Shown here one piece after another: positions 1 to 7,398 of a DNA stretch of 64,000 nt (positions are counted from its first letter, which is position 1; each line of letters starts with the position of its first letter). The position numbers were made by a program, and so were the translations under genes. The notes under the pieces were generated by a model. The model was given only the letters and a program-made list of their open reading frames with translations, was not told where the DNA came from and made no database searches. Origin of the DNA: Sphingobacterium mizutaii (GTDB taxonomy: Bacteria > Bacteroidota > Bacteroidia > Sphingobacteriales > Sphingobacteriaceae); NCBI RefSeq assembly GCF_900187125.1, contig NZ_LT906468.1, forward strand, positions 2,480,001 through 2,544,000, read 5' to 3'.

Positions 1-26
1 CCTTCTGAAAGTTAATTTTAAGAAGG
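1..26 (+). terminator. hairpin, probable terminator of an upstream gene
   Basis: A 6-bp inverted repeat (CCTTCT at 1-6, AGAAGG at 21-26) is followed by a T-rich run to about position 42. The gene it would terminate lies outside the window, so this is only a likely assignment. Confidence 0.4.
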
Positions 27-42
27 GCTTTTAAATTTTTTA

Positions 43-50
43 TACCTTTA
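43..50 (+). promoter_or_regulatory. -7 element for nhaA
   Basis: TACCTTTA matches the Bacteroidota -7 consensus TAnnTTTG in all but the last base and lies 33 nt before the nhaA start codon. No clear -33 element is visible, so the call is tentative. Confidence 0.35.
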
Positions 51-83
51 CCATCGCTGTAATAAAATTCAAACAGAATTCAA

Positions 84-1268
84 ATGACTGACAAAATTAA
101 TCTGTCGGTATTCAAGAAGTTTTTCTCCTCGAATACATCCGGCGGTATTCTACTCTTTTTATGCGTCGTGATCTCCTTGATCATTGCAAACACCTCCGCT
201 TCTAACGCTTTCAATGAACTTTTACAAGTTAAATTAGGTTTCGAAAATGAAACCATCCAGTTACGGTATAGCATCAAGCAATGGATTGACGATGGCTTAA
301 TGGCCATTTTCTTCTTATTGGTAGGTCTTGAAATCAAAAGGGAATTGGTGGAAGGCGAGCTGTCCTCTCCAAAAAATGCAATCCTGCCTATTTTGGCAGC
401 TGTAGGTGGAGCTATTGTCCCTGCCTTAATCTATACCATTTTCAATCATGATCAAGCTTCACACCACGGCTGGGGAATACCCATGGCAACGGATATCGCC
501 TTTGCATTGGCAATAATCTCCCTTTTGGATAAAAGAGTCCCACCCAGTCTAAAAATATTCTTAGCCGCATTGGCCATTGTGGATGATCTCTTGGCTATTT
601 TGGTAATCGCCATCTTCTATTCTACGGAATTACATTATACCTATCTGTTGTATGCAGCAGGCATCACCGGCTTATTGGTTGTTTTCAATCGAACTGGTGT
701 AAAAAACATCTGGGCTTATATTATCCCCGGTCTATTTATTTGGTACTTTATCCATCACTCGGGCATCCATGCTACCATTGCTGGGGTATTGGTTGCCATG
801 ACCCTGCCCACAACCCCAGATGCAACAGAATCCCCCTTGGAAAAATTGGAACATGCGTTGGCAAACCCAGTAAATTTTATCATTATTCCTCTTTTTGCCT
901 TGGTCAACACCAACATTAGCATACATAGTGAAATGGTACACGGACTACAGACTCCGCTTGGATTAGGGATTATCCTAGGTCTATTCTTCGGAAAAACCAT
1001 CGGAATCTACCTAACCACTTGGATCTGCGTAAAAACCAAATTGGCCAATCTTCCCGATATGGCCGGCTGGAAACACATGATCGGAGTCGGTATGTTAGGC
1101 GGTATCGGTTTTACTATGTCTATTTTCATCTCTATGCTTTCCTTCAAGGATCCCCTATTTATTGAAGAAGCTAAATTCGCAGTCCTCATAGGTTCATTAA
1201 TATCAGGTACTTGCGGGTATTTATACCTGTCTTTTGTAGCAAAAAAAGATAAATTTAAAGTTGATTAA
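84..1268 (+). CDS. nhaA: Na+/H+ antiporter NhaA
   Basis: NhaA exchanges cytoplasmic Na+ (or Li+) for external protons in the inner membrane and supports pH and salt homeostasis. The 394-residue length fits the family. The protein is a string of hydrophobic segments and carries the family signatures: MATDIAF with Asp137, and AIVDDLLAI with the adjacent aspartates 167 and 168, which correspond to the ion-binding pair Asp163/Asp164 of the E. coli protein. The long loop before residue 70 and the polar C-terminus are also usual. The ATG at 84 is the first good start and leaves the N-terminus at the expected distance from the first membrane segment. It is monocistronic: a GC-rich hairpin follows the stop, and the next features are on the other strand. 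Confidence 0.96.
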   Translation: MTDKINLSVFKKFFSSNTSGGILLFLCVVISLIIANTSASNAFNELLQVKLGFENETIQLRYSIKQWIDDGLMAIFFLLVGLEIKRELVEGELSSPKNAILPILAAVGGAIVPALIYTIFNHDQASHHGWGIPMATDIAFALAIISLLDKRVPPSLKIFLAALAIVDDLLAILVIAIFYSTELHYTYLLYAAGITGLLVVFNRTGVKNIWAYIIPGLFIWYFIHHSGIHATIAGVLVAMTLPTTPDATESPLEKLEHALANPVNFIIIPLFALVNTNISIHSEMVHGLQTPLGLGIILGLFFGKTIGIYLTTWICVKTKLANLPDMAGWKHMIGVGMLGGIGFTMSIFISMLSFKDPLFIEEAKFAVLIGSLISGTCGYLYLSFVAKKDKFKVD

Positions 1269-1308
1269 GAAATAGACGTTATAACGACTTTTTTGCATAA
1301 ATATTAAA

Positions 1309-1346
1309 AGAATGCGCGCTTATATAAAATAATATGCGCGCATTCT
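1309..1346. terminator. hairpin downstream of nhaA
   Basis: A perfect 11-bp stem (AGAATGCGCGC at 1309-1319, GCGCGCATTCT at 1336-1346) sits 40 nt after the nhaA stop. The T-run after it is weak, so it may act as an RNA 3'-end stabiliser rather than a strict intrinsic terminator. Confidence 0.5.
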
Positions 1347-1435
1347 ACTTTAAATAAATAATGTAATCATTTAAATTATTGTCGTGAGAAAAATCAAGCT
1401 ACAGATATGAGGAAATTTTCGGTTCGAAAAGGCCT

Positions 1436-1518
1436 AAAAAAAAATAAAGCTTGAGTCAATCGGGCGACTGCTCAAGCTTTAAAAAATAACCTCTTTTATG
1501 AGGTAATCAACCTAAACC
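1436..1518 (-). ncRNA. predicted small RNA, copy 1 of a family
   Basis: Read on the minus strand, a Bacteroidota promoter is followed about 40 nt later by an intrinsic terminator: stem AAAGCTTGAG/CTCAAGCTTT (1446-1455 with 1471-1480), a 15-nt loop containing CGCCCG, then nine T. The predicted transcript is about 80 nt and has no reading frame of note. A second small hairpin (CCTC/GAGG, 1490-1503) lies in its 5' half. The 5' part contains TTAGGTTTA, shared with the neighbouring copy at 1629-1698. Boundaries are inferred from promoter and terminator only. Confidence 0.55.
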
Positions 1519-1523
1519 TAAGA

Positions 1524-1556
1524 CAAAGATAGAGATTTACTTATATAAATTCCAAA
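1524..1556 (-). promoter_or_regulatory. promoter of small RNA copy 1
   Basis: On the minus strand TTTG (1553-1556) is separated by 21 nt from TATCTTTG (1524-1531), an exact TAnnTTTG -7 element with a -33 element at about the expected distance. Transcription would start near 1518. Confidence 0.6.
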
Positions 1557-1628
1557 TTTATTAATGGATTTAAGTCCTATTCTTGTGTATAAAATATTTA
1601 ACTTGTTGGAAATCAGGAGAATAAAATT

Positions 1629-1698
1629 AAAAAAATAAAGGTTTTCAAACGGGGAGAATGAAAACCTTTAATAACCAATTATAAACCTAAATTATGAT
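1629..1698 (-). ncRNA. predicted small RNA, copy 2 of a family
   Basis: The best-formed member. On the minus strand the transcript starts near 1697, runs through an unstructured segment with CATAATTTAGG and TAATTGGTTA, and ends in a perfect 10-bp stem (1637-1646 with 1660-1669) closed by a 13-nt loop that reads ATTCTCCCCGTTT, followed by seven T. Predicted length is about 70 nt. The unstructured segment and the CUCCCC loop recur in the copy near 10.46-10.52 kb while the stem sequence differs, which is the covariation expected of a structured RNA. It lies upstream of ribE but points away from it, so it is not a ribE leader. Confidence 0.6.
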
Positions 1699-1702
1699 AC
1701 CA

Positions 1703-1734
1703 CAAAGATAGTGTACATTTTACACATTTGCAAA
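1703..1734 (-). promoter_or_regulatory. promoter of small RNA copy 2
   Basis: TTTG (1731-1734) and TATCTTTG (1703-1710) on the minus strand are separated by 20 nt, a near-ideal Bacteroidota promoter. The gene on the other strand (ribE) has its own -7 element 80 nt away. Confidence 0.65.
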
Positions 1735-1789
1735 TCTTTTTTAAAATAATTTTTATACCCTGCCCGTTTAGGAAGAAAATTGTTTATAT

Positions 1790-1797
1790 TATATTTG
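1790..1797 (+). promoter_or_regulatory. -7 element for ribE
   Basis: TATATTTG fits TAnnTTTG and precedes the chosen ATG at 1816 by 18 nt. A GTTTA at 1766-1770 could serve as -33 element with a 19-nt spacer. The leader is far too short for an FMN riboswitch. Confidence 0.5.
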
Positions 1798-1815
1798 AAA
1801 AAAACATTCAAAAAT

Positions 1816-2406
1816 ATGTTTACAGGCATTATAGAAACTTTAGGAACGGTTAAGAAAATTGAGTTGGAACAAAGCAATATCCATTATTTCATCGAATCAC
1901 CTATCTCCCCTGACCTTAAAATTGACCAAAGTGTTTCTCACAATGGTGTATGTTTAACTGTAGTGGGTATCGAAGAAAATACCCATCAAGTTACAGCCAT
2001 CAATGAAACGCTTGAAAAAAGCAATCTTGGAAAACTCAAAGTTGGCGATATCGTGAATCTGGAAAGATGTGTCAAAGTGGATGGACGCTTAGATGGACAT
2101 ATTGTTCAAGGCCATGTGGATCAAATCGCCGTCTGTACTGCAGTGGATCCCCAGGAAGGAAGTGTCGTGTATACTTTTGAATATGATGCTGCTTTGAACA
2201 ACATCACGGTAGAAAAGGGATCAATTACCGTTAATGGTATCAGCCTAACTGTCGTGAACTCTGGAAAGAACAGCTTTTCTGTAGCCATCATCCCTTATAC
2301 ACTGGACCATACAAATCTCAAAACAATAGAGCTTGGTTCTACCGTAAATCTAGAATTTGATATTCTTGGTAAATATGTGAGCAAACTGCTCGCCATGAGA
2401 CAATAA
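1816..2406 (+). CDS. ribE: riboflavin synthase, alpha subunit
   Basis: The enzyme dismutates two molecules of 6,7-dimethyl-8-ribityllumazine to riboflavin and a pyrimidinedione, the last step of riboflavin synthesis in the cytoplasm. The N-terminus MFTGIIETLG is the family signature. Two lumazine-binding barrels follow, the first over about residues 1-95 and the second over about 96-190, with GHIVQGHVD at the junction. Length is 196 residues, as usual for the alpha subunit. The frame is open upstream to a TTG at 1780, but that would add 12 residues not found in the family and would lie over the -7 element, so the ATG at 1816 is preferred. The other rib genes are not in the window. Confidence 0.96.
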   Translation: MFTGIIETLGTVKKIELEQSNIHYFIESPISPDLKIDQSVSHNGVCLTVVGIEENTHQVTAINETLEKSNLGKLKVGDIVNLERCVKVDGRLDGHIVQGHVDQIAVCTAVDPQEGSVVYTFEYDAALNNITVEKGSITVNGISLTVVNSGKNSFSVAIIPYTLDHTNLKTIELGSTVNLEFDILGKYVSKLLAMRQ

Positions 2407-2413
2407 AAAAAAT

Positions 2414-2437
2414 TGGGCTTTTATAGTGAAAAGCCCA
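2414..2437. terminator. bidirectional terminator between ribE and oxyR
   Basis: Stem TGGGCTTTT/AAAAGCCCA with a 6-nt loop lies between the two convergent genes and overlaps the last codons of oxyR. It has an A-run on its left and a T-rich stretch on its right, so it can serve both strands. Confidence 0.75.
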
Positions 2438-3362
2438 TTACTTCTTTTTTACGTTTTGTCTTGAATTTTTCCGGTACAATATTCAGGATCTCATTCTTCA
2501 ACATATTGATTGCATGTTTCTTGACATAGTTCTGTGGAGTCACCAAACTGATCTCCCTGACCGGTTCAGGATTACGGAAATAACGCACATGCGCCAATTG
2601 ATCTTCGTCATAATTGGAAATGCTCATCTCCGGCAGGATCGTCAATCCTCCATTGAGGTCAACCATCCGTTTCAAGGTTTCCACACTTCCCGTATTATAA
2701 TCAAATGTGCCCTCTTTGGACTGATTATGTTTGTAATTACAAATATTCAATACCTGCCCACGCATACAATGGCCTTCATTCAATAACCAAAGCTTTTCAC
2801 TCGATATATCCTCGATATTGATCATCTTCTTCTCATAAACGGAACTCTTATCCGATACATAAGCCACAAAGGTTTCGTAAAATAAGGGAATTTCCTGAAT
2901 GCTCGGATCATGCAATGGGGTGGAAAGGATTCCACAATCTAATGTGCCGATCTTTAATTCCTGGATGATTTGCTCAGTAGTATACTCCCAGATCTGCAAC
3001 TTCAATTTGTTGTACTTCTTCATAAAGTTCGAAATCACATTGGGCAATAAATAAGGAGCTACTGTAGGAATGACCCCTATTTTCAAATCCCCCGCCAATT
3101 CTCCTCTTTCTGCTTGTAGGATCTCGGAGATCTTCTTGCTCTCGGTCAATACGGTGCGAGCCTGCTCAATGATCTTTTCCCCAATCTCAGTGGGTACAAC
3201 AGGCTGCCTACTCCTATCAAAAATCTTGACACCTAATGATTCTTCTAATTTTTGGATCTGCATGCTCAAGGTCGGTTGGGTGACAAAACATTTTTCAGCA
3301 GCAGCTACAAAGCTTCTATAGGTATCAACGGCAATTATGTATTCTAATTGGACTAGGGTCAT
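2421..3362 (-). CDS. oxyR: LysR-family hydrogen peroxide sensor OxyR
   Basis: A LysR-type regulator of 313 residues with the winged helix-turn-helix at about 1-60 (TQPTLSMQIQKLEESLG) and a periplasmic-binding-like effector domain from about 90. It can be assigned to OxyR rather than to LysR regulators in general because the effector domain carries GHCMRGQVLNIC, with cysteines at positions 199 and 208, the same numbers as the redox pair of E. coli OxyR. Peroxide oxidises this pair to a disulfide and switches the regulator to activation of catalase, Dps and peroxidase genes. A dps gene lies at 58.5 kb. No catalase gene sits next to it here. The ATG start gives the standard N-terminus MTLVQLEYII. 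Confidence 0.93.
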   Translation of the reverse strand: MTLVQLEYIIAVDTYRSFVAAAEKCFVTQPTLSMQIQKLEESLGVKIFDRSRQPVVPTEIGEKIIEQARTVLTESKKISEILQAERGELAGDLKIGVIPTVAPYLLPNVISNFMKKYNKLKLQIWEYTTEQIIQELKIGTLDCGILSTPLHDPSIQEIPLFYETFVAYVSDKSSVYEKKMINIEDISSEKLWLLNEGHCMRGQVLNICNYKHNQSKEGTFDYNTGSVETLKRMVDLNGGLTILPEMSISNYDEDQLAHVRYFRNPEPVREISLVTPQNYVKKHAINMLKNEILNIVPEKFKTKRKKEVMGFSL

Positions 3363-3381
3363 GTTATAAATTTTAACTATA

Positions 3382-3389
3382 CAAATGTA
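3382..3389 (-). promoter_or_regulatory. -7 element for oxyR
   Basis: On the minus strand TACATTTG fits TAnnTTTG and lies 19 nt upstream of the oxyR start codon. I see no convincing -33 element. Confidence 0.45.
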
Positions 3390-3440
3390 AGGAAGTTATT
3401 ATGTCATTTAGAATCCGAATTTAAAAAGGACATAAAACAA

Positions 3441-3468
3441 ACAAAGCCCGGGAAATCCCAGGCTTTGT
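3441..3468 (-). terminator. terminator of the 102-residue protein gene
   Basis: Stem ACAAAGCC/GGCTTTGT around a GC-rich loop, followed on the minus strand by a T-rich stretch (TTGTTTTATG). It lies 18 nt after the stop of the minus-strand gene at 3487-3795. Confidence 0.65.
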
Positions 3469-3486
3469 GTTAATCAACAGATCATT

Positions 3487-3795
3487 TTAATGATGATGCT
3501 GCTTGTATTTCATTTCCAAATCTAAAATTATATCTCTCTTCTTACCTTCGATCAACGAAAGATTGCCCGCAACAAACACGCCCTTCTCCCCTGTCTTAGT
3601 ATTCCGAATTCCATAGACCGATGATTCATCTGCCGGATCTGACTCGCCTTCATACCGATAAAGCACATCAATTTCATAAACTGCAGCCTCATCGGATAGT
3701 TTATCAAATTCAACATTATAATCAATTGAATACCCATTCTTCGACAGATTATCTAAGGCCTCCGTCATTGTTGCATATTTAAATGTTTTATCCAT
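3487..3795 (-). CDS. small conserved-type protein of unknown function
   Basis: A 102-residue soluble acidic protein. It starts with a helix-forming stretch (TMTEALDNLSKNGYSIDYNV) that resembles a short two-helix motif, followed by beta-rich sequence (AVYEIDVLYRYEG, SVYGIRNTKTGEKGVF) and ends in a histidine cluster HHH. I recall proteins of this size and pattern in Bacteroidota databases under the name phosphoribosylpyrophosphate synthetase, but nothing here resembles the PRPP-binding loop of that enzyme and the protein is a third of its size, so I do not accept that name. It has its own terminator and is divergent from mazG, which suggests a single-gene transcript. Confidence 0.7.
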   Translation of the reverse strand: MDKTFKYATMTEALDNLSKNGYSIDYNVEFDKLSDEAAVYEIDVLYRYEGESDPADESSVYGIRNTKTGEKGVFVAGNLSLIEGKKRDIILDLEMKYKQHHH

Positions 3796-3830
3796 GTTAT
3801 TTTATTAATGTACGTTTCTATAAAAACACA

Positions 3831-3838
3831 TAACTTTG
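3831..3838 (+). promoter_or_regulatory. -7 element for mazG
   Basis: TAACTTTG is an exact TAnnTTTG match placed 40 nt upstream of the mazG ATG, in the short divergent gap. Confidence 0.5.
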
Positions 3839-3878
3839 GCTATTGTTTCAAAATGATCATATAAATTCTCATTCCACT

Positions 3879-4682
3879 ATGGCTCATATTCCACCTCCTG
3901 CAAAAAACAACCCCGCTGAAGCTTTTGAAAGATTATTGGAAGTCCTTAACACTTTAAGGGTTGAATGCCCATGGGACCGAAAACAAACCATGGAATCTTT
4001 AAGGCATCTGACCATAGAAGAACTGTATGAACTTACCGATGCAATCCTTGAAAAGGATTACCCTGAAATCAAAAAAGAACTAGGTGATATTATGATGCAC
4101 CTGGTATTCTATGCTCGAATTGCATCGGAAGAAAACCGATTTGATATTGTAGATGTCCTGAATGCAGTCTGTGATAAATTGATCAGTAGACATCCCCATA
4201 TCTATTCCGACACAGAAGTAAAGGATGATGAAGAAGTAAAACAAAACTGGGAAGCCCTCAAACTGAAAGAAGGCAATAAATCGGTGCTCCAAGGTGTACC
4301 TCAAAGCCTTCCGGCTCTCGTGAAAGCCTATCGAATCCAAGATAAAGTCCGTGGTGTTGGCTTTGATTGGGAAGACAAAACCGAAGTATGGAACAAAGTC
4401 GAAGAAGAACTTGCCGAATTTAAAGCCGAATTCGACCTTAAAAATGGCAGCATCAATGCAGAAAAAGCAGAAGAAGAGTTTGGCGACCTCCTTTTCTCCC
4501 TGATCAATTACGCCCGTCATATTGGTATCAATCCTGAAAATGCACTGGAGAAAACCAATAAGAAATTTATCCATCGATTCACTTACCTCGAAACCAAGGC
4601 TGCAGAAAACGGACAGGTCTTAAAAGAGATGACCCTGGAAGAAATGGACGTCTATTGGAACGAAGCTAAAAAGCTGAAATAA
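3879..4682 (+). CDS. mazG: nucleoside triphosphate pyrophosphohydrolase MazG
   Basis: MazG hydrolyses (d)NTPs to the monophosphate and pyrophosphate, cleaning the nucleotide pool and damping (p)ppGpp-related responses. The 267-residue form is the two-domain type. The first MazG domain has CPWD (about residues 30-33), the metal-binding EELYE (about 47-51) and KELGDIMMH; the second repeats the pattern with VEEELAEF and EEFGDLLFSL in the C-terminal half. The frame continues upstream to a TTG at 3843, but the ATG at 3879 gives the family N-terminus and is placed after a -7 element. No mazEF genes are adjacent, as is normal for Bacteroidota. Confidence 0.94.
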   Translation: MAHIPPPAKNNPAEAFERLLEVLNTLRVECPWDRKQTMESLRHLTIEELYELTDAILEKDYPEIKKELGDIMMHLVFYARIASEENRFDIVDVLNAVCDKLISRHPHIYSDTEVKDDEEVKQNWEALKLKEGNKSVLQGVPQSLPALVKAYRIQDKVRGVGFDWEDKTEVWNKVEEELAEFKAEFDLKNGSINAEKAEEEFGDLLFSLINYARHIGINPENALEKTNKKFIHRFTYLETKAAENGQVLKEMTLEEMDVYWNEAKKLK

Positions 4683-4713
4683 TTGTACTTGTGTTTTTTT
4701 CTTGATAACTTTA
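4683..4713 (+). promoter_or_regulatory. promoter for the serine hydrolase gene
   Basis: TTG (4683-4685), 20-nt spacer, TAACTTTA (4706-4713). It sits directly behind the mazG stop and 21 nt before the ATG at 4735, and argues against the alternative TTG start at 4702 that would overlap it. Confidence 0.5.
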
Positions 4714-4734
4714 ATACGGTACAAAACCTGTCGT

Positions 4735-5910
4735 ATGCAAATTATTGTGAAGCTCCTTAAATGGTTAGGAATCGCCCTAGTGTCGGTTCTCCTAATCGCT
4801 GTTGTGTATTTATATGCCACTGGAAAAGACTTCCTGCTCAAAGGGGTCTACGTCACTTACCTACATGGCCATAAAACAGCCTATCTCGATGATTATCGTT
4901 TTTTTGACAACCATGAAATTGAAACTGGAACCCCTCAGCCCTGGAATATCTCCAAGGAATATAATAGCGTAAAAATAACCGATAGCCTCAAGAACATACA
5001 TGACCGGTGGAAATCTGTAGCCTACATGATCATCCATCAAGACAGCATCTGGTTTGAAGAGTACTATGGCGGTTATTCCGATTCCTCCCATTCCAACTCT
5101 TTCTCCATGGCCAAAAGCATGGTCGCTGCACTCTTGGGAAAAACTATTGAAAGCGGTCAGGTAAAGAGCTTGCAACAGAAAGTGAAAGATTTTGTCCCAG
5201 AACTGATCGGACCCTATGCAGACTCCCTTAAAATGGTAGACCTAGTTTCCATGAGCTCTGGAATGAAGTGGGACGAAAGCTATTATGATCCCTTCTCTAT
5301 CACTACTAGGTTATATTTTGATAAAGATATTGTTGGAACATTAGACCAGCTCCCTATCAACAACCAACCAGGACAAAAGTTTATCTATAAAAGCGGTGAT
5401 ACCCAATTACTTGGAATAGCGTTACAGCGAGCTACAAAAAAGAGTTTATCGGAATTGCTTTCCCAATATTTCTGGAAGCCAATGGGTGCAGAACACACTG
5501 CTCTTTGGCAGGTAGACAGCAAAAAATACGGAATTGAAAAGGCTTATTGCTGCGTCGCATCCAACGCCCGTGATTTTGCCAGATTCGGTAAATTGTACAT
5601 GAACCACGGAAATTGGAATGGTAACCAACTCTTAGATTCGGCATACATCAAACAATCTGTAACTAATACTTTTTCGGCTTCGCCTGAATATGGTTACGGT
5701 TGGTGGATCGGCAAATACAAGGACAAAGATTATTTCTATATGGATGGCCACCTTGGCCAATATGTAATTTCTATTCCGCAAGATGACTTGATCATTGTGC
5801 GTTTAGGACATGGAATCGGCGGCAAGCCAAGGTCTAACCCTGGCTCTGCATTCTATAATTTCATAGACCAAGCTTATATCATGCTTGGCGACAGAATCAA
5901 AGAAAATTAG
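4735..5910 (+). CDS. membrane-anchored serine hydrolase of the beta-lactamase (class C) fold
   Basis: A 391-residue protein with one N-terminal membrane helix (about residues 6-27) and a class C beta-lactamase/penicillin-binding fold behind it, so the catalytic domain would face the periplasm. The nucleophile motif SMAK is at about residues 124-127, YKSGD stands where the family has YxN or YxS, and HLGQYV near the C-terminus replaces the KTG triad with the HxG form seen in esterase and peptidase members. The proteins of this family include D-aminopeptidases, esterases and 6-aminohexanoate-dimer hydrolases; the substrate cannot be read from sequence, and resistance to beta-lactams should not be assumed. 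It is followed by an unrelated HAD gene with its own -7 element. Confidence 0.85.
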   Translation: MQIIVKLLKWLGIALVSVLLIAVVYLYATGKDFLLKGVYVTYLHGHKTAYLDDYRFFDNHEIETGTPQPWNISKEYNSVKITDSLKNIHDRWKSVAYMIIHQDSIWFEEYYGGYSDSSHSNSFSMAKSMVAALLGKTIESGQVKSLQQKVKDFVPELIGPYADSLKMVDLVSMSSGMKWDESYYDPFSITTRLYFDKDIVGTLDQLPINNQPGQKFIYKSGDTQLLGIALQRATKKSLSELLSQYFWKPMGAEHTALWQVDSKKYGIEKAYCCVASNARDFARFGKLYMNHGNWNGNQLLDSAYIKQSVTNTFSASPEYGYGWWIGKYKDKDYFYMDGHLGQYVISIPQDDLIIVRLGHGIGGKPRSNPGSAFYNFIDQAYIMLGDRIKEN

Positions 5911-5942
5911 GCAAACAACTGAATTAAAGCTGTTTTAAAGAT

Positions 5943-5958
5943 TATATTTGTATTTTTG
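5943..5958 (+). promoter_or_regulatory. tandem -7 elements abutting a start codon
   Basis: TATATTTG (5943-5950) is followed directly by TATTTTTG (5951-5958), both fitting TAnnTTTG. The second ends five bases before the ATG at 5964, so a transcript from it would have almost no leader. No clear -33 element is visible. Confidence 0.5.
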
Positions 5959-5963
5959 CCCCA

Positions 5964-6632
5964 ATGAAAGAATTAGCCGTCATCTTTGATATGGATGGTG
6001 TAATTGCCCACACTAATCCATACCACGCCAAAGCCTTTGAAGCATTTTTTGACAAATACCAAATCCCTTATTCTGATGAGGAATTTGAAAAACATATGTA
6101 TGGCAAACATAACAGTTATATATTTACCCATTTCTTCAAAAGACCGATTGCAGGACAGGAATTGCTGAGCCTAGAAAAGGAAAAAGAAGGTTTGTTCAGG
6201 GAAATATATAAATTGGAAGCCAAACCAATCCCTTATCTTCCAGATTTCTTAAGCAACTTGAAAGACAACGAAATCAAGCTCGGAGTAGCTACTTCAGCCC
6301 CTCGTGCCAATATGGACCTGATCCTGGACACATTGGATATCCGCAATTTCTTCCAGTCTACTTTAGGTTCTGAAAATGTGGAATTGCACAAACCTCATCC
6401 TGAAGTATACCTTAAATCGGCAAATAACTTAAACATGGATCCGCAAAACTGCTTTGTCTTCGAAGACTCTTTTTCAGGCGTAACAGCGGGTTTGAATGCT
6501 AATATGAACGTGATTGGGGTACTTAGCTCCCATAAGAAAGAAGATCTTCCGGTCTGCCTGGATTATATCGATAACTATAAAAACATGAATGTCGATAAGC
6601 TAAAGTCACTTTACAAACAACATGTGGGATAA
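5964..6632 (+). CDS. HAD-superfamily phosphatase, beta-phosphoglucomutase-like
   Basis: A 222-residue HAD hydrolase with a helical cap inserted after motif I. Motif I is IFDMDGVIAHT with catalytic Asp9 and Asp11; motif II is ATSAPRAN, motif III is the lysine of HKPHPEVYL, and motif IV is VFEDSFSGV. Cap size and the KPxP motif place it with beta-phosphoglucomutase and small sugar-phosphate phosphatases. Which of these reactions it performs cannot be decided from sequence. The stop codon overlaps the downstream permease by 11 nt, so the two are probably translated from one mRNA. Confidence 0.88.
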   Translation: MKELAVIFDMDGVIAHTNPYHAKAFEAFFDKYQIPYSDEEFEKHMYGKHNSYIFTHFFKRPIAGQELLSLEKEKEGLFREIYKLEAKPIPYLPDFLSNLKDNEIKLGVATSAPRANMDLILDTLDIRNFFQSTLGSENVELHKPHPEVYLKSANNLNMDPQNCFVFEDSFSGVTAGLNANMNVIGVLSSHKKEDLPVCLDYIDNYKNMNVDKLKSLYKQHVG

Positions 6633-7395
6633 TGCCTTAGAACTGATTCCTTCACCAGGCGCATGGATACTTTATTTTTTCTGCGCCATGCTGATTGGTG
6701 TCTCCAAGACAGGAATCCAGAACGTAGGAACCTTTACCATCCCTATGTTTGCCCTTCTTTTCGGAGCAAAGTTCTCTACAGGAATCGTTCTAATCCTCCT
6801 TTGCATGGCCGATCTGCTCGCGGTGATCTATTATCGGAAACAATTTATTTGGTCCGAGATCAAGTCCATGCTCCCCTTTTCCATGTTAGGCCTATTTATC
6901 GGACTCTTTGTAGGTGAATATATCGACGATGGTACCTTTAAGTTTATAATGGGTGCCTGTATCTTTATCTCGGTTTTACTGATGATCTGGGGCACGAACA
7001 AAGCCAAGAAAAGTCAAGATGCAAAGGATTTCACCGACAATTGGTGGTATTCCCCCTCCTTTGGCCTCTTGGTCGGCTTCTCCACCATGATTGGCAATGC
7101 TGCAGGTCCAGCCCTCACCATCTACCTTCTGACCCGAAAGCTCAACAAAGTAACCTTAGTGGCCACTGGAGCTTGGTTTATTATGATCCTGAATTTTTCC
7201 AAAATACCCCTACAGCTTTTTGTCTGGAAAAACCTGACCTGGGAAGGAATCATCCTAAATTGCCTTGCCATCCCTTTTATCCTTCTAGGTGGCTATATCG
7301 GCATCAAACTGGTCAAAATCATTCCCGAAAAGGAATTTAAGATCGTTATCCTGGCCTTGGTGATTATATCCTCGCTGATGTTGATGTTTGGGTAG
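6622..7395 (+). CDS. sulfite exporter TauE/SafE-family permease
   Basis: A 257-residue integral membrane protein with about eight hydrophobic segments arranged as two similar halves, the pattern of the TauE/SafE (DUF81) family, which moves sulfite, sulfoacetate or other small organic anions across the inner membrane. The duplicated glycine-rich motifs GVSKTGIQNVGTF in the first half and GFSTMIGNAAGPA in the second are the family marks. The ATG overlaps the HAD gene by 11 nt. A short heptamer repeat array begins four bases after its stop. No sulfur-metabolism gene is nearby to fix the substrate. Confidence 0.85.
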   Translation: MWDNALELIPSPGAWILYFFCAMLIGVSKTGIQNVGTFTIPMFALLFGAKFSTGIVLILLCMADLLAVIYYRKQFIWSEIKSMLPFSMLGLFIGLFVGEYIDDGTFKFIMGACIFISVLLMIWGTNKAKKSQDAKDFTDNWWYSPSFGLLVGFSTMIGNAAGPALTIYLLTRKLNKVTLVATGAWFIMILNFSKIPLQLFVWKNLTWEGIILNCLAIPFILLGGYIGIKLVKIIPEKEFKIVILALVIISSLMLMFG

Positions 7396-7398
7396 AGG

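Noticed and set aside
1700..1815. FMN riboswitch ahead of ribE
   Set aside because: The promoter leaves a leader of only about 15 nt, with none of the RFN conserved blocks.
4735..5910. Class C beta-lactamase resistance gene
   Set aside because: The fold is similar, but the second and third motifs are the esterase/peptidase forms, and it is membrane-anchored and chromosomal.
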